Source: Talpa occidentalis
Lineage: Eukaryota; Chordata; Mammalia; Eulipotyphla; Talpidae
Direction of reading: 5' to 3'
Length of the DNA stretch: 64,000 nt
Assembly (NCBI RefSeq): GCF_014898055.3
Contig: NW_023605083.1
Location: 95,815,483-95,879,482 of the forward strand
The notes beneath the pieces are model-generated. The model had not been told where the DNA came from and did not search any database. It saw nothing but the letters and a program-made list of their open reading frames with translations. Of this stretch, positions 44,799-58,720 are shown piece after piece; positions within the stretch are counted from its first letter, which is position 1; every line of letters begins with the position of its first letter. A program made the translations under genes and the position numbers.

Positions 44799-46039
44799 TT
44801 GCTGTTGTGTCATGTACCAGGGATAGTAAGGACCAGCTCATTTTTGTGTCACTGATGTGTCCATTTGATGACATTCAAAGTGAACCCTGTAAAGAGAAAA
44901 ATCAGTTCATGGCATCTCATTGCACTTAAGTCCTGAATCTTTCCAATGGCCTTTAAGACCATACCTGACTTGGTCCCTCTATGTCTTTCATACTAATTCT
45001 GTTCTATCCTCTACCCATTTGGTGTGCTTCAGCCACAGTGGCCTCAAACATACCAAGCTCATTTCCCTCCCGGGGGCTTTTGTTCTGTTGTTTTCACATT
45101 TTCCTGCCCACTAAAGATGTGCTTTCCCCATTTGGAGTTATTGAGGTCTCAGCTCATAGGCCTTGGAGAGACACTGTCATTGGCTCTCTAAGTGATCATC
45201 CGTTCATTTTTGTCAAAGCAGTAATTACTCTTGAAATGCTTTTTGCAGTTTTTGTTTTCTTGTTTGTTTGCCCCCAATAAAACATACTGACCAACGTGTG
45301 CTCTGCACATACTGTGCAATGACTTGTAGACAGTTGCTGCTCAAGTCATGTCTTGACAAGATCAGAATGTTTATGCTAGGGTCCATGTGGGTAAATAAAA
45401 GGGACAGCATTTATTTTTAACTTACTGGGAATGTACTTAGTTGTGATCTTAAAACTGCTTCTTAACTTTTGAATCAGCAGAAGCCTTATGATTTGGAATT
45501 TTGGAATTTATGGAGTTGCATTATTCAGCAAACCACTGGGTTCTTTCTTACCCTTGCATATCTTTGAAGTGATGACTTTCCTCTTTTTGAGGGAAGACTA
45601 AGATATGGGATTGAGGGAGCTGATATTTGTACACCTTGCTCTCCTTCTGTAAGTTGTAGGTTTCAGAGTTCTTCGGAATATGAAACTGCTAGGGATTGAA
45701 TCTAGTCGCTTTAACAGTGCTGGACATTCTGTGCTTCAGTGTACTCTACAGAGTTACCAGTATTTTCTCTTTAAATGCTCACATCTGTATAGAGCGATCA
45801 TGAAGAATTTATAAAACCCATTGCATTTAATGGGAAAGTTTCATCTTCTTGGTCGCCCTCTCCAGTCGCTGCCTACATTCTTTCCTTTTTTACTTCCCCT
45901 CTCCATCCCTTCCCTTCATTCATTCTTGGGGCATCTTCCTTTGGGTCTTTCAGACGGAATTGCTGGATGCCTAATGTTTGGAACAGGACAGGCTTTTGAG
46001 TGGGACAGAGCTGGTCTGTTGCTTATTGGCTAGGGGTCT

Positions 46040-46205
46040 TGAGCTTAATTCTGCACTTTCTTTCCTTATCTGCAAAATGGAAACAGTCAGGGTTGCACTG
46101 TGGTAATGTAGTACTTGTGGTCATAATGGCGTGAGATTACCCCCTGAAAAGTGCCTAACACAGTGCTCAGCACTGGGGCAGGTTTGATAAATAGTAGATA
46201 CAAAT
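46040..46205 (+). mobile_element. MIR
   Basis: TTATCTGCAAAATGGAAAC and GTGCCTAACACAGTGCTCAG are forward MIR text. Confidence 0.65.
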
Positions 46206-46259
46206 AACTTGAGACAAATATTATAAATGTTTATTGGGTTATATACACTATGGCAAACA

Positions 46260-46330
46260 TTCATTCATTCATTCTGTAAGTATTTATTTGGTGCCTGCTG
46301 TGTGCCAGGCACTGCCCTGACTCAGAGACT
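46260..46330 (-). mobile_element. MIR/L2-type fragment
   Basis: GCCTGCTGTGTGCCAGGCAC within an ATTTATTTGG context is common reverse MIR/L2 text. A related L2-like phrase, TAAGCTCCTTGTGGGCAGGG, follows at 46450. Confidence 0.55.
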
Positions 46331-48973
46331 ATTGGAGTGCAGAGTAAACAAAATTCCTCTTCTCTTGGAATCTGCACTTTAAAGGCATGCTGTGGTTTTA
46401 TCGTACTGTAAGCTTTATTTTTTATCATTTATATTTCCCACTAGACTTTAAGCTCCTTGTGGGCAGGGACACTGCTCTAATGCCCAGCATAATAGTAGAT
46501 TCTCTGAAATTCTTTGGCAACTGAATAAGTCAGCAGGAGTCATTTATTATAGATAGGGGAGTCACATCGAGTAACTCAAAGATGGAAGAAGTTCTGGATT
46601 CTGTCTCTTTGTTTTGAGGTGGGAATGGTGTTCAGAGGAGTGAGGCCCAGCCACATTGTGGGTTTTGGAAGACTAGAGCAAGATTTAAGGGCGGATTTAG
46701 TTCATGCCTGGTTTATGGTGCCATTATTTATTATTTTTTAAACTTCAAAAGACTGTCTTGGTTACTCGGGTGAGAATCACCCTGAAACATAGAATTTTTT
46801 TTTTTTTGAAATGACATTTGGTTTCTGTTGAGTAGAATAAAGCCCTAAGTTGAAATTTAAGGTTAAAGAGAGCCTGCCTTACATGAAGAGCCCAACAAAT
46901 GGATGATGAGGCTCATTGTCATTTTCCTTTCCAGCTAGCTCATTCAGCCTCCAAAAATACATTGTCTTCCTAAGTCTAAAGTATTACTTAGAAACTGATT
47001 CCAATGGTCACTGCCCAGTGGTGATTGTAAAATGGAATCGATGCTCTTGTGCAAAAACAAGTGATGTTCCAGGTGTTTGAGAATAGGTAAGAAGCTATGG
47101 CAGTGTGGGAGGAATGAGAGGATGGGCTGCAGCAAGGTTGGTTGAGTTGGGGATTGTTTGGTTTCAAAGAGTATGACTTGGGGAATGGAAGACAAAGTTT
47201 TGTCTGCAGAGCCGCGTTTTCCATTCCTAGACTGCTCAGCACACACTGTGAGCAGGCTTGGTCTGTGGTGCACAGCTTGGCTGAGTATCCTTGCTGCTGT
47301 GCAGTGCTCAGGATCCAACTGCAGCAGCCAGTGGTTCCAAGATAGATGCTGAGGACGCAGCCACCTTGAGGAACACTGGTGCTGTAGGCATTTGTGCTCA
47401 GTCCACAGCAGCCAAAGACGGTGAAGATCTCCTTGAAGGTTTCTCTGAGATACTCTCCTGCCCTTCAGCAGGCCTCCTGAAAGCCATGACCCAGTCAGGA
47501 GGACTCTAGGGAGAAGTCAGAACCAATTCCAGAATAATCATTGGATTGCTTTCTCCCCACTTCCTTGACTGTGATCTGGACCTGTCAGATCAGCATCAAC
47601 ACAGACTCTGCTGGATCTTTTGTTAGCGCAGCAGGGCCAGGCAGACCCAGACCTGTCCCCCAGCGAGCACTGTGCATGTTTATTAGGTCTCAGAGCGAAG
47701 TTTTTCATTAGTTTTTATGGAAGCCTATGTCTTGCCACCTGCTGTGCTGTATATATGTGAAATAACAGAATATGCTCACCGATTGATGAACAGGCTGGCA
47801 AATCTAGAGAGAATTTTCTTTGCTCTTGTCTTCTAAGCTCCTGAGGTGCAGATTTGTCAGTGTCAGCCTTCTGCTGGACTGCTCTCAGCAGTCAGTGTGA
47901 GGCTGCTGAATTTCCTGCAGAACTCTGTTATCCTGGACCTGCAAGACGTTGTAATAGAGCCATTCTCTTCGATAACAATGAATGACTTCACTTCCCATTT
48001 TACCCCACCAAAGAAAGTGATGGATATTGAGTGCTGTTTTTGATGGACCTTCTTTTGTTTCTCTAGGAAGAGCAAATTAGAAACCATGTGAGTTGAGTAA
48101 AACAAGTATTTAATTTACAGTTGTAAATCCCTTTTAGGAGGGATTAGTAAGCGTCCCTTCTATTAGTAATCAAGAGAAGATTATTTCAACTGCTATGTTG
48201 ATAATGACAGCAAATAATAAAATTATGTTTAAGCTTTGTTTTGGGTTAGTTGTGGGTCAGAGAGAAGATTGTGGGGAGGGAGCAGGAATTAGGGCTCTCC
48301 CATTGGATGCAGGGCATCTGAGTAAGCTGGTACCTGGAATCCTACTGCCTGGGAGCGCATGACTGTCTAGCAATTTAAAACTATTCTCTCTGTCCAGGAA
48401 GCAGATGTTTTGCTTTCATTTTCCAACATTGGAGTTTATTTTTAGTATAAATGTTTACTTTCCCACAGAATTCAATTTACTTTTTTTTCAAACTTTCTTC
48501 GTGGTTACATCAATGATATTTGTTTATTGCAGAAAAGTTATAAACTTATGATGGTCAAAAGGAAAGAAAAACCTACCAACAATCGTATTACCTGGAGACT
48601 GCAATTAATATTATCAAAAATTAGTTTTTGATAAATGTACATATATTCTTTACAAGAGAGGTCATGCTGTGTATACTATTTTACAACCTGCTCCCCCCCT
48701 TCATATTATATCTTCAAAATCATTCCACATCAATAACTGTATCTATAATATAATTTCTCAAGCTGTGTAATATTCCATTCTAGTCAGCCAATCTCCTTTT
48801 ACTTTCATGACTATGTAAGTGTATATTTTATATGAATGAATACACATCCTGATAGAAATATCAGTTTTTCCCCAATTCTATCAACAATTAATATTGCAAG
48901 TTTGTTAATTGCATGAATGAAAACAAAAACCTCCCCTTTCTCCTCTTAATTTCTAGTGACCTTGAGCATTTTT

Positions 48974-49438
48974 CTTTTAATTTATACATATTTTTACATC
49001 ATTGTTCATTCTCCTTTCAAGTGTAATCCCCGTAATATCCCCACCTCCAAGACACCCATAAATCATAACCATAGTCTCCTTGTGCTCTTCCTTCCCCTGT
49101 TTTGATCCCTCTCCTTCCCCAGTGGAATGTCACTGATTTGTAGTTTGTCTGCTAGTTTTATCTTTTTTTGTTTTTCCTGATCCCTTATTTGGTTCCCCTA
49201 TGTTCCTCCTATAAGTGAAACTATCTGATATTTTTTTTTCCCTTCTGACTTATTTCACTGAGCATAATCCCTTCTAGCTCCATCCATGTTGCTGCAAATG
49301 GCATGAGTCTGTCTTTTTGATTGCTGAATAGTATTCCATCGTGTATATATACCACATTTTTTTGATCCAGTCATCTGTTTTGGGGCATCTAGGTTGTTTC
49401 CATATCTTAGTTAGTGTAAATAGTGCTGCAATAAGACA
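48974..49438 (-). mobile_element. L1 3' end with ORF2 C-terminal remnant
   Basis: The reverse strand encodes KMWYIYTMEYYSAIKK, the ORF2 C-terminus, then a diverged 3' UTR. The 12-bp TSD TTGAGCATTTTT is exact at 48962-48973 and 49439-49450. It is older than the copy at 24990 because the C-rich 3' UTR is more decayed. Confidence 0.88.
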
Positions 49439-49879
49439 TTGAGCATTTTTATGTTTACTGAACATTGTTTCCTTTTATTAATTGCTTGCATATGTCTTTG
49501 CCTCATTTTTCTAAGACCGACTTCATAACTATTTTCTTATTGATTTTAAGGTAATTTTTAACATATGAAGCAAAAATGCTTTGTCATCTGCCACACACAT
49601 CTTTCGTTTTTTTTTTTTTCTTTTGATCTTTTGTATTTTGTCATTTTTGCCATAAGGAAATCTAATGTTTGTGATCTGAAGTCTATCAATTTATGGTTGA
49701 TGTTTAAATGTTATGCTTAGGAACACTTTTCTAAGCCCAGATTACATTAATATTTATGTATTTTCATTACTATTTGTATTTTATTTTACCATGAAATCTT
49801 TATTAGTTTTTAATTTTGATGTATGACATGAATTTAGGTGTCATATTTAGTTTTTCTTTTTTAAAAATATTACCCTTGG

Positions 49880-50045
49880 GGAAGGGAAAAAATTAGCAAA
49901 ACACTTTCCCTCTGTATGCTATGATAGATATATTCATTGACTGGATGGATGGTAGCAATCTTTTACAATGTGTATGGATATCAAATCATCACATTGTATA
50001 TAATTTTATTTTTTAATTATACCTCAATAAAAATAATCAAAATAA
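49880..50045 (+). mobile_element. Old L1 3' end
   Basis: ATCAAATCATCACATTGTAT followed by AATTATACCTCAATAAAAAT is the 3' terminus common to older L1 families. Confidence 0.6.
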
Positions 50046-50739
50046 TAAAAAGTTACCCTACTAATTGAATAATGTAATTCCTACCCACTAAATTGAAATA
50101 TCACCATTACTATGTGCTATAAGATTTCATCTACTTGTATCTATTTCTAGGATTTCTAGTCTGTTCTCTTAACCTTTTTGTCAGTTGTGACAAGAATTTG
50201 AAATGGCTCAGCTTCCTAGGTGAACAGTTGGTGGCATGTCCTCTATTTTGGGCAGAAGGAGCAATAGAATTAGTATGGTCCCTTCCTCCCAGCTTTGTCC
50301 AGAGTAATTCCTCAGCCTGGCAGTAAGAACTCAACAGCTTTTTCTGAAGTATCTGGGTGTGTCTTAACTATAGCCAGTCTATACATTCTCCCTTATGAAA
50401 GAGAGTTGATTATATTTTCATTTGTTCAACCTTGATATTTTTTTTTAATGTATATATTAAGATAGCAAAATCTGACATTTTTACAATATTAAGTATAGTG
50501 AGAATTCCTCCCATCTAGAAAAGGAGTATGTTTGTTTAAGTCTGATTGTGATTTTATAAAGTAGTTTTTATCCATTTAGGTCCTGTATAATTTTCTTTAA
50601 TTTTTGGATAATTTGTCATGGTCCTTATTGTAGCCTTAACTAATTGGAATCTTTTGTTCAGTTATATTTTCTTATTCTTTGTTGTGGGAACATAAGTTAT
50701 GAATTTTTGTATCTTAACCACTTCATGAACTATAGTCAA

Positions 50740-50905
50740 GTGCCATGTAATGACAGTTTGGTCAAAAATACACCTCCTATATGACACCGGTCCCTGTAGA
50801 GAGCCTAGGTATGTAGTAGGCTATGCCATCTAGGTTCATGTAAGAACAATCTGTGACATTTGCACAGTGACAAAATCCCTTTTTGATACATTTCTTAACA
50901 ACTAT
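50740..50905. mobile_element. Tigger-like relic
   Basis: CTAGGTATGTAGTAGGCTAT, GCCATCTAGGTTCATGTAAG and the end TGACAAAATCCC follow a widespread mammalian DNA-transposon consensus. The family assignment is tentative. Confidence 0.5.
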
Positions 50906-52849
50906 CCCTTTTGCTTAGTATCTCAATTATTTTAAGTACTTAAAAAGAATTGAGTCTACTGGATAGTAATAATAATTTACAATAGCCATTATTGCAAACT
51001 GATACTTTGCTTTTCCTCTTCAGTATTTATACTTTATTTTCTTGTGTAGCTGCATTGTTTAGGTCTTGTAGAAAACTGTTAACATATTGTGGTGATAATA
51101 TGGCATCCATGTCTTTTTAATTATCCTCATGGAAATGCATGATAATTGGTTTGAAAGATTTTGTTTCTAAACCATGTTACATACATATGACATAGTTTCC
51201 TTATTTTACGTTGTTTTTTTTTTTTGTCACCAAAGTTAATTTTGACTAACTTTATTTTCATGGTCTTTAATGATAGCCTTTTATATTTTTCTCTTTTAAT
51301 TCATTAATATGGTCACTCAGTAATTTGTGTAATAAATATTTATTGAGAACTTACAATGTTTCAGGCAATATTTTCTGTGCAACGGATCCATCAGTGATGG
51401 CGACCTACCCATAAGGAGCTTGTGTTTTATAAGCTTAAACTCAGTAGATTTTTCTAATTTTGAACTCTCCTTGCCTTCTTACAGTCAGTTTTATTTGACT
51501 ATGACTTATTAATTTTTTTATATACTGTTGGATTTACAGTTTTATTTAGGATTTTAGTATTTAATATTCACAAATGAGAGTATCTGTTTTTTTCTTTTGC
51601 TATACCTTTCAGATTTTGACAACAGTGCAAAATGAATTTATTCACTTTGCTTTTTTTTGTACAATGAATGGTGAAGAAGGACTACTTTGAAGGTTGAAAA
51701 CAACTTTTCTAGGACATTTTTGGGCCATAGTTCTTTGATATCAATTCTTCAGTGGTTAAAGAACTATTTATGTTTTCTATCTTTTCTTGTATCATTTTTA
51801 GTAGCATATTGTATAGAGAGGCATTCTTTTTATTATAATTTTAATGTTTAATAGAATCATTTTTGAGTATATGACTGGATCTTCTCTATCATCCTGTTTC
51901 CTTGTCTCTCTTTTTACCTTGACTTTGCTAGAGAATTTCCTCCCCCTCAAACCTTATAGCTCTTAGGTTTAATCTACCCATATTTAAAAAAAAAAAAATT
52001 CTTCTTCACTAGTTCTTGATCAGTGTCTTCTTTCTCTCTTTGTAGTAAATTCTGCTTTCCTTTTTTTTTTTTTTTTTTTTTTTACATTTCTTCTCACTTT
52101 CTTGGGCTTTTTTCCCTTTCCTAATATTTTCTGAGTCTTTTTTTCCCTTTTCCGTGTTGTATTAATCAGCATAGATTTGGCTCTTCTATGATAACATTTA
52201 AGCTCTGGAATCTCAGAGTCTTAACTCACAAACTTTATTTTAAATACCTGTGAAATATGATGTGAATCAAGGGACTACAAGGACAGGATTCCCACAGGAG
52301 TAATTCAGGGATCCAGTCTATATCCATCCCCGCCCCCTGCCCCACTACCACCATATGTGGCTTTTAGGCACTGCTAACAGTCAACAGAGAATATAGACAT
52401 GGGCATCTGGCTCTTAAATTCCTGGGTCTGGAACTTACAGATATCACCTCTGTTCACATTTCATTGACTAGGACTAGTCACACACGCCCCTGGATATAGG
52501 TAGAGATGGGGATCCTCTAATATAGTTGAATAACCAGAGTGTTTTCTCTCCCGTCCATTCCTGTTTTCTTTGACTCCTTCTGCTCACCCCAGTCCCCTCT
52601 GCCCTGCCCTTTCCTCCAAAGTGCAAGTGTGAGGAGGTCATTCTTTCTCTGTCATAGTCCTCTATAGGAATCTGTCAAACTCTTCCGAGGGAACTTTTTT
52701 TTTAGGATAATGAACTTTTGCTGATATCCTCTCATGTCAAAATTCACTTTTTTTTTTCCTTCTTACGATGACCTTATGACTGTGGGGAGAGGAATAATGA
52801 GAAATTCTTATCCTACCACATTGGAATGACACCACCTACTTTATGGTAT

Positions 52850-52935
52850 TATTGCCAGAGTTAAATAATATAATACATGTAATATCCTTAGCATAACCCT
52901 GGGAAATAATAAGCACTCAGTAAATTATAGTTATT
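52850..52935 (+). mobile_element. MIR 3' part
   Basis: AATACATGTAATATCCTTAG and AATAAGCACTCAGTAAATTA follow the MIR 3' half. Confidence 0.55.
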
Positions 52936-53539
52936 GCCACTCTCCCTTGCTGTGCTGAAAATCTCTGACACGAGGCATTCATTTTGACCTTTTTTTGTGT
53001 TCCTAAGTACCTGAAAATTACAGCTTGAAATTGATATCTGTTTGTCTTGTTTTCCCAAATCAAATATAGTTTTCTGTGTTTAGTATAAGCATGACATAGC
53101 TTGCGGTAACCATAATACTGATAACTTCACTCATTTAATACCCCTTGTGACTAATGGATATTGTATTACTTAGGGTGGTCTAGGTTATGCTTCCGTGACA
53201 GAAACCCCCCCAAATCCCAGTGGTTTATGGGCCCGGGCATGTGACTGGCCCATGTGCCAGCTGACTGCCATGGCTGTGTTGCATACATACCTGTGTGATG
53301 GCAATAAGTGAGGGTGTGGTGACTCACACACTGGCTTCTGGTGTCTCTTCTGGAAGTGATGCACATCACTTCTACTCTTATTTCACTGGACAAACCAAAC
53401 TAACCTGGCCATACCCACTTCACTTGGGGCAGAGAAAGGCAATCCTTAATGGATCCAGAAAGAGGAAAGCCATGACGGCCTCAGCTCTGTCACCTGGAGC
53501 CAAGAACTGGGCTATGAACGTGATAAGCATGATTTTCAT

Positions 53540-53665
53540 CAACTCATTGCATATCTATAGAAAGGGGGAATTATTGCCCCATTTTACACATGGGGAGCTG
53601 AGGCTAGAAGAGCAGACCAGGAAAGGTGCAGAGCTAGATTTGAGCTTGGTCCCTAGTAGGGCAAG
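53540..53665 (-). mobile_element. MIR
   Basis: CCCCATTTTACACATGGGGA and GCTGAGGCTAGAAGAG are reverse MIR core. Confidence 0.6.
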
Positions 53666-56144
53666 CAAGGGAAAGCTTCCCCTGGTCTGCTGTCATTGAG
53701 GGTGGTCTCTACAGCTTCTGGTCCCTTTAATTACTTCAGTTGAGGTGTTTTGGAAATGCTAATTAACTGCTCTTGACTTGAATAAAGTAAAAACTATATT
53801 CATTTAAGGTCACAGCATATCTTATAGGTACCTTTAACTGCACAGAGCAGACAGTGAAATTTCCATCATCAGAAAATTCTTCACTTTGTTTCCTTATTGC
53901 AGTTTCATCAGAAAGGGTAAGGGACTACCCTTTGAAATAATAATTGATTTTTTTTTTTAGCTCTATGCGGTATGTTGAAAGAAAGTAGTTTCTATGATCT
54001 GCAAAAGCCCTGCTGACTTGTATATAACATATTAACCCAACAGGAACCTTGAAAAAGGAACAGACCTTTAGCCCTCTCCTGAGGGTACGGTTGCGCTGGC
54101 CAACACGCAAACTCGCTTCTTTTCATAGCTGCCCTTTATTGAGTGTGTCCTGTGATTGACATTTGTAGAGTAGTTTATGGACATTCCTCTTTATCCCTTA
54201 CAACAACTCTGCCAGTAGGTTCTAGGGTTTCCCTCTTTCTGCAGGAGCCTCGGAGCAGGTGAGAGTGGTGTTGTTGCTGTGGGTTACACATCTGGTAAAG
54301 GAAGGAGTTGAGATTTGCTCCCCGGTCTCTGACTCCGATGCTGATGCTCCTCATTGCTATGCTTTAATGACTGTAAGTAGGGGAAAAGTGAAAACTTGAA
54401 CTGTCTAATATTAGTGGAGTGCTTAAATTCTAGTTTGTTTGTAATGCTCTTGGTGTTTATATAACACTCAAAAAATGTAAAGTTTATGGAGAAATGTTTC
54501 AGATAAGGAACCAGTATATAGAAGAGCTTACAGAGTTGAGATTGTATAGTTTTTTAAAAAAATGCATAGAAAAGTCTAGAAGGAAATCAGCACAGACTGG
54601 AAGATTCAGCATGTGGTATTTATTTCTGGGTAGGATCATGAGTGATTTGATTACTGTTGCTTGTGCTTAAAAAATTCTAAGTTCTTTAACATAAACATGT
54701 ATTTTATAAAAGAAAACAAAAACCCCTCCCATGATTCAGTCCAGTAAAATACAACCGGAATGTCTTCTAATGATATTTTTAAGTTTGGGGCTCCAAAATG
54801 TCTAAAAAGGAATGTTTGAAGTTCTCTTGAACCTTCATTTCAAACATGGGAAGCTGCTTATGATGGACGTGATGTCAGATCTCATTTTGTAGAACAAAAT
54901 AGTCTGCTATTAGGAAGTGATATGCAAATAGACTTTTAGAGTTGCTAATTTTAAAAGCATATAACATTTTGAAACTTGCTGCATCACTTGGAACTGGGGG
55001 CAATTGGGGTTGTAGCAGCAGAAATAGACTCTGGCTAATCTAAGCCAATAAAGGAGATTTGGGAAGGATGAGGGTGGCTCACAAAATCAAAGGGATGCTC
55101 AGATAGTGCCCCTGATGCACTCTGCAGTGCAGACTTTCAGACGGTTGCTCTACAGTTGTTTTCTGTTCTTGCATCCACTCTATGCCTCCCTCCCAGCAGA
55201 GAGTCTAATTGGTTCAGTTTGGGTCATATGACCTGACCTTCCCTCCAAGACATTGGAAGGGTGGGCAGCTCTCAGATTGCACATCCACAGTGACTGCAGA
55301 GGGGTAGGGGCAGACCCCAAAGGAAAAGCAAAGACTTTGCCCAGACGGCCAAGAAAGGATGATGACCATTCAGTATACCAGATGTTGACCAAACTAATGA
55401 ATGACATTGAAGACCCTCCTTGGATCAGTTTGCTGAGGATCTATTAACTTAGCAGTGATCTAATGAATGTGTTTCTTGGTATTCAGAGAAGTCATTTTTC
55501 ACCCCTGCATATTCAGCCAGTTACTGCAAATCTATTTTTGAGTTATAATTTGTCTCTGTCTTTTTTCACTTCCGATTCTTTAATTATACCCAGAGTCTTT
55601 CCCCTTGACTATCCCAGTGCTCTCCTTACTTTTATTCTTTCTTTAAATCTCATTTCTCTGACTTTCTGCAGCACAGACCACACCGAAGTTTTCGATATGG
55701 ACAGAAGAATGTCATGTGCCTTCTCTGTAAACTTTTGTTGTGTAGGGAAAAAACCCTAGGACTGTGGGAAATGCAGGACTCCATAGATCCTCCTCAGAAA
55801 TTTATAATCTGTATCTGTATTTAAGGCTCAGAGTTCTGAAATAAAGAAAACTGATTTGTATTACTTAGAGTGCTTTTGACTTTAGTAGCAGATGTCAAGT
55901 CAGCATGGTTTTTAAACAAGGAAACTTTATTTCAGGTGTCATGGCATCCAAAGGAGGGGAGAATCCTGGTGTCTTGTGATTAGGCACCTGCTGTCTCTCA
56001 TTTTTCTTGGCTTTGTCTTCATCTGTGCCGGGCCTTTTCCTCAGATTGGCTTTTTGTGTGGTCAACATACAGCTGCCAGCAGCAACTGCAGTAATTTGTT
56101 CTAATGTTCACACACCAAGGAGGGAACGTGGGGAAGAAGTGGTG

Positions 56145-56505
56145 TGGTCTGAGTGTGTATGTCCCCTTCCCCCCACTCCCAAAGTCACAAGTTGAATCCC
56201 AGCTCCCAAGGTGAGGGTAGTAGGAGCTAGGGCCTTCAGGAAGCAATTTAGGTCATCAGGGCAGAGCCCTCACCAATGGGATTAGTGTCTTTATAAAGCA
56301 GCCCTCCCAAGATCCCGTACCCTTTCATCAGGTGAGAACAGAGAGAGCAGTCACCATCAAGAATCAGAAAGTGAACCTTCTTCAGAGCAACTGCATCTTG
56401 ATTTTGGGTTTCCCAGCCTCCAAGATTGTGAGAAATAAGTTGCTGTTTTTTGTCAAGCTACCCAGTCTATTGTATTCTGTTATAGCAGCCCCAAAGACAA
56501 AAAGA
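56145..56505 (+). mobile_element. MLT1-like LTR (ERVL-MaLR)
   Basis: The sequence follows the MaLR LTR order: GTGTGTATGTCCCC, AGTTGAATCCCAGC, TCACCAATGGGATTAGTG, TTTATAAAGCAGCCC, CATCTTGATTTTGGG, CCCAGCCTCCAAGATTGTG, AGAAATAAGTTGCTG and a final TGTTATAGCAGCCCC. It is old and has no coding part. Confidence 0.78.
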
Positions 56506-57192
56506 ACAGCCCTTGGGACAAGAGTCCTTTCCTCTGGTCTAAGCCAGTTTATTCCATCTGTTTACCATTGGCCATTAATGTGTGCGGGAGGGAGGCAACG
56601 CTGTGGGCTGGCTGAGCTCAAGCCTGCGTCTTTGGAGTAGTCACTGCTGGGCAGTTTGTAGTGTGTCACGGTCATGTCACGGGCATGTCAGTCGGTGAAG
56701 TGCACATCTTACTTTGGCAGTGTTTTTACCTTTGATCAAGCTGTTGCCTCTCCTTTGTACTTCTCAGAACTGTATTCCCAGACCACTGGTCCATACTGAT
56801 GTGTACAACTTGGCGTGTTGTATTATCATCTCAGTTCTGCATCCATCTGCTCTCCGTAGTCTTCTAGTCTCTAGACCCCCAGCACGGGGTCAGGTATGTA
56901 AAAGGGATTCAGGAACTGATTGTCAAATTCATTCTCAGGGTTCAATTGAGATGTTGCTCCATTCTCTCTCTCCCACAGTTGCTCCGTTGTGCATCCATAG
57001 CATTCTGCTTTGGAACAACTTTATATCATTTATTTCATGCTTTGATTTCTGTTGTTGATTCTGTTTTCTTAATAGGTTGGTAGATGTGTGTTTTCAGGAT
57101 CAGGTCTTACAATTCTGTGTTGTCCGTAGTGCTTTGCAGTTAGTGGGGCAGATCATTCAATGGTATGGAGATGAAACTGTATGTGCTGCTTT

Positions 57193-57457
57193 TTTTTTTT
57201 TTTTTTAAAGATTTATTTATACAAGCACTGGGTACAGTCAGAAGCGTGGGAGGGTGAGAGAATTCACCAGAGCCAGAGGGGAGAGCAGAGCAGGCAGAAG
57301 GACCGAAGTACACTGCTGAGGGGAGCAGCGGGCAGCAGCAGCAGAGGTCTGCGCACCATGTGGGACCCTTGCCCAGTGGCCAGGATCAAACTGGTGCTGC
57401 AGAGGCTGTGGGAAGCTTCACAACCCAGCGCTCAACTGCTGCGCCACCAGGGAGGCC
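57193..57457 (-). mobile_element. tRNA-derived SINE
   Basis: The reverse head GGCCTCCCTGGTGGCGCAGC and body are well preserved. The TSD CTGTATGTGCTGCTTT is exact at 57177-57192 and 57458-57473. The open frame across it is a translation of the SINE. Confidence 0.94.
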
Positions 57458-58219
57458 CTGTATGTGCTGCTTTGACAAGTGTCAGAATGATTTTTTTAAA
57501 ATTCACTCCTAAATTGAGGTTTCCATGTTGAATATTTAGTTGTGGGCTTGTAATCATTCTTTCATTATTTCCAGTATTTTACTATGCTATCCATATATAT
57601 ATGACTTTAATTTTTCACTTTGAATTAAGAATTGTCTTTAATTAAAAAATGTAATCCTCTAGTCACAAGCCATACACTTGTCATTGTGTAGTCATAGATG
57701 CTAAGATGAATATGTAAGGCATGACAACTTGAGCTAAAAAAAATCATTAATTAAACAGATAAGTGTTGACACCTACTGTTACAGATTGGATCCCTGAAAA
57801 GTAGAAACTAAGAATAACATGCAGAGTTCTTACCAGGTACCTGTGGAAGAGAGTGAAAGGAAGCAGGACTAGGCAGCAGGAGAAGTTAGCTGTACTACAA
57901 CCCCAAGGAAATCCATGGTGGCCTCTAGAGCTTGGGTGTCTCTTCAGAATTGCCCTGAGTTGTGCAGAAGGGCCTCAGTCCATATACCTCTGCGTTGATC
58001 AGTCATTAGAAGTGGATTCCCCCTGGAAGACTCCTTGATCTTTAGTCAAAACCAAAGCGTAGACACTAAGGATGGTCATTTGGCTGCATTTCCACAGGGA
58101 ATGTAGGATGGGGGCTAGTTACCTGAGGACCAACGGTTGAATAAAGGGATGGACTTCGAGCTAGCTCAGCCTCCAGGGAGGAGAAGGGAGGTAGAGATGG
58201 AAATCCAGAGTTACGGGCA

Positions 58220-58720
58220 ATGACCTAATCCATTAAGCCTTTGAGATGAAACCCCATGTAAAAGCTCTGGACATCCAAGCTCAGTGGAGCTTCCTTGTTG
58301 GGGAACAAATTGATGTACCCAGAGGGAACCTGGATTCTGCTAGGAGAGAGGATGGAAGCTTGGCATTTCCCCTCACCCATCCCACGCCTTGCCTTTTGCA
58401 TCTCTTTCACTGGCTTATTCCTGAGTTGCATCATTTATACATATACATAAAACTAGCTTTCAGTGAGTTCTGTGAGTTCTTTAATGAATTGTTGAGGGTC
58501 AGTGGGAAACCCTGGATTTGTAGCCAGTTGAGCAGAATTATAGATGACCTGGGGACACCCAAAACTCTTGGCTGGCATCTGAAGTCGGGGCAGTCTTATG
58601 ACGTACTTTGTCTTTAACTTGTGGGATCTGCACTAACTCTGAGTAGTTAGTGTCAGAACTGAATTGAATTATAGGACATCTGGTTGGTATCAGAGAATAA
58701 TGTCAGAACTTTCTCTTGTA
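58220..58720 (+). mobile_element. Ancient interspersed repeat, probably LTR/MER class
   Basis: GGCATCTGAAGTCGGGGCAG, AACTTGTGGGATCTGCACT, TAGTTAGTGTCAGAACTGAA and TTGAATTATAGGACATC are phrases I know from a high-copy old mammalian repeat, but I cannot give the family name with confidence. The short frames inside are not genes. Confidence 0.4.
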
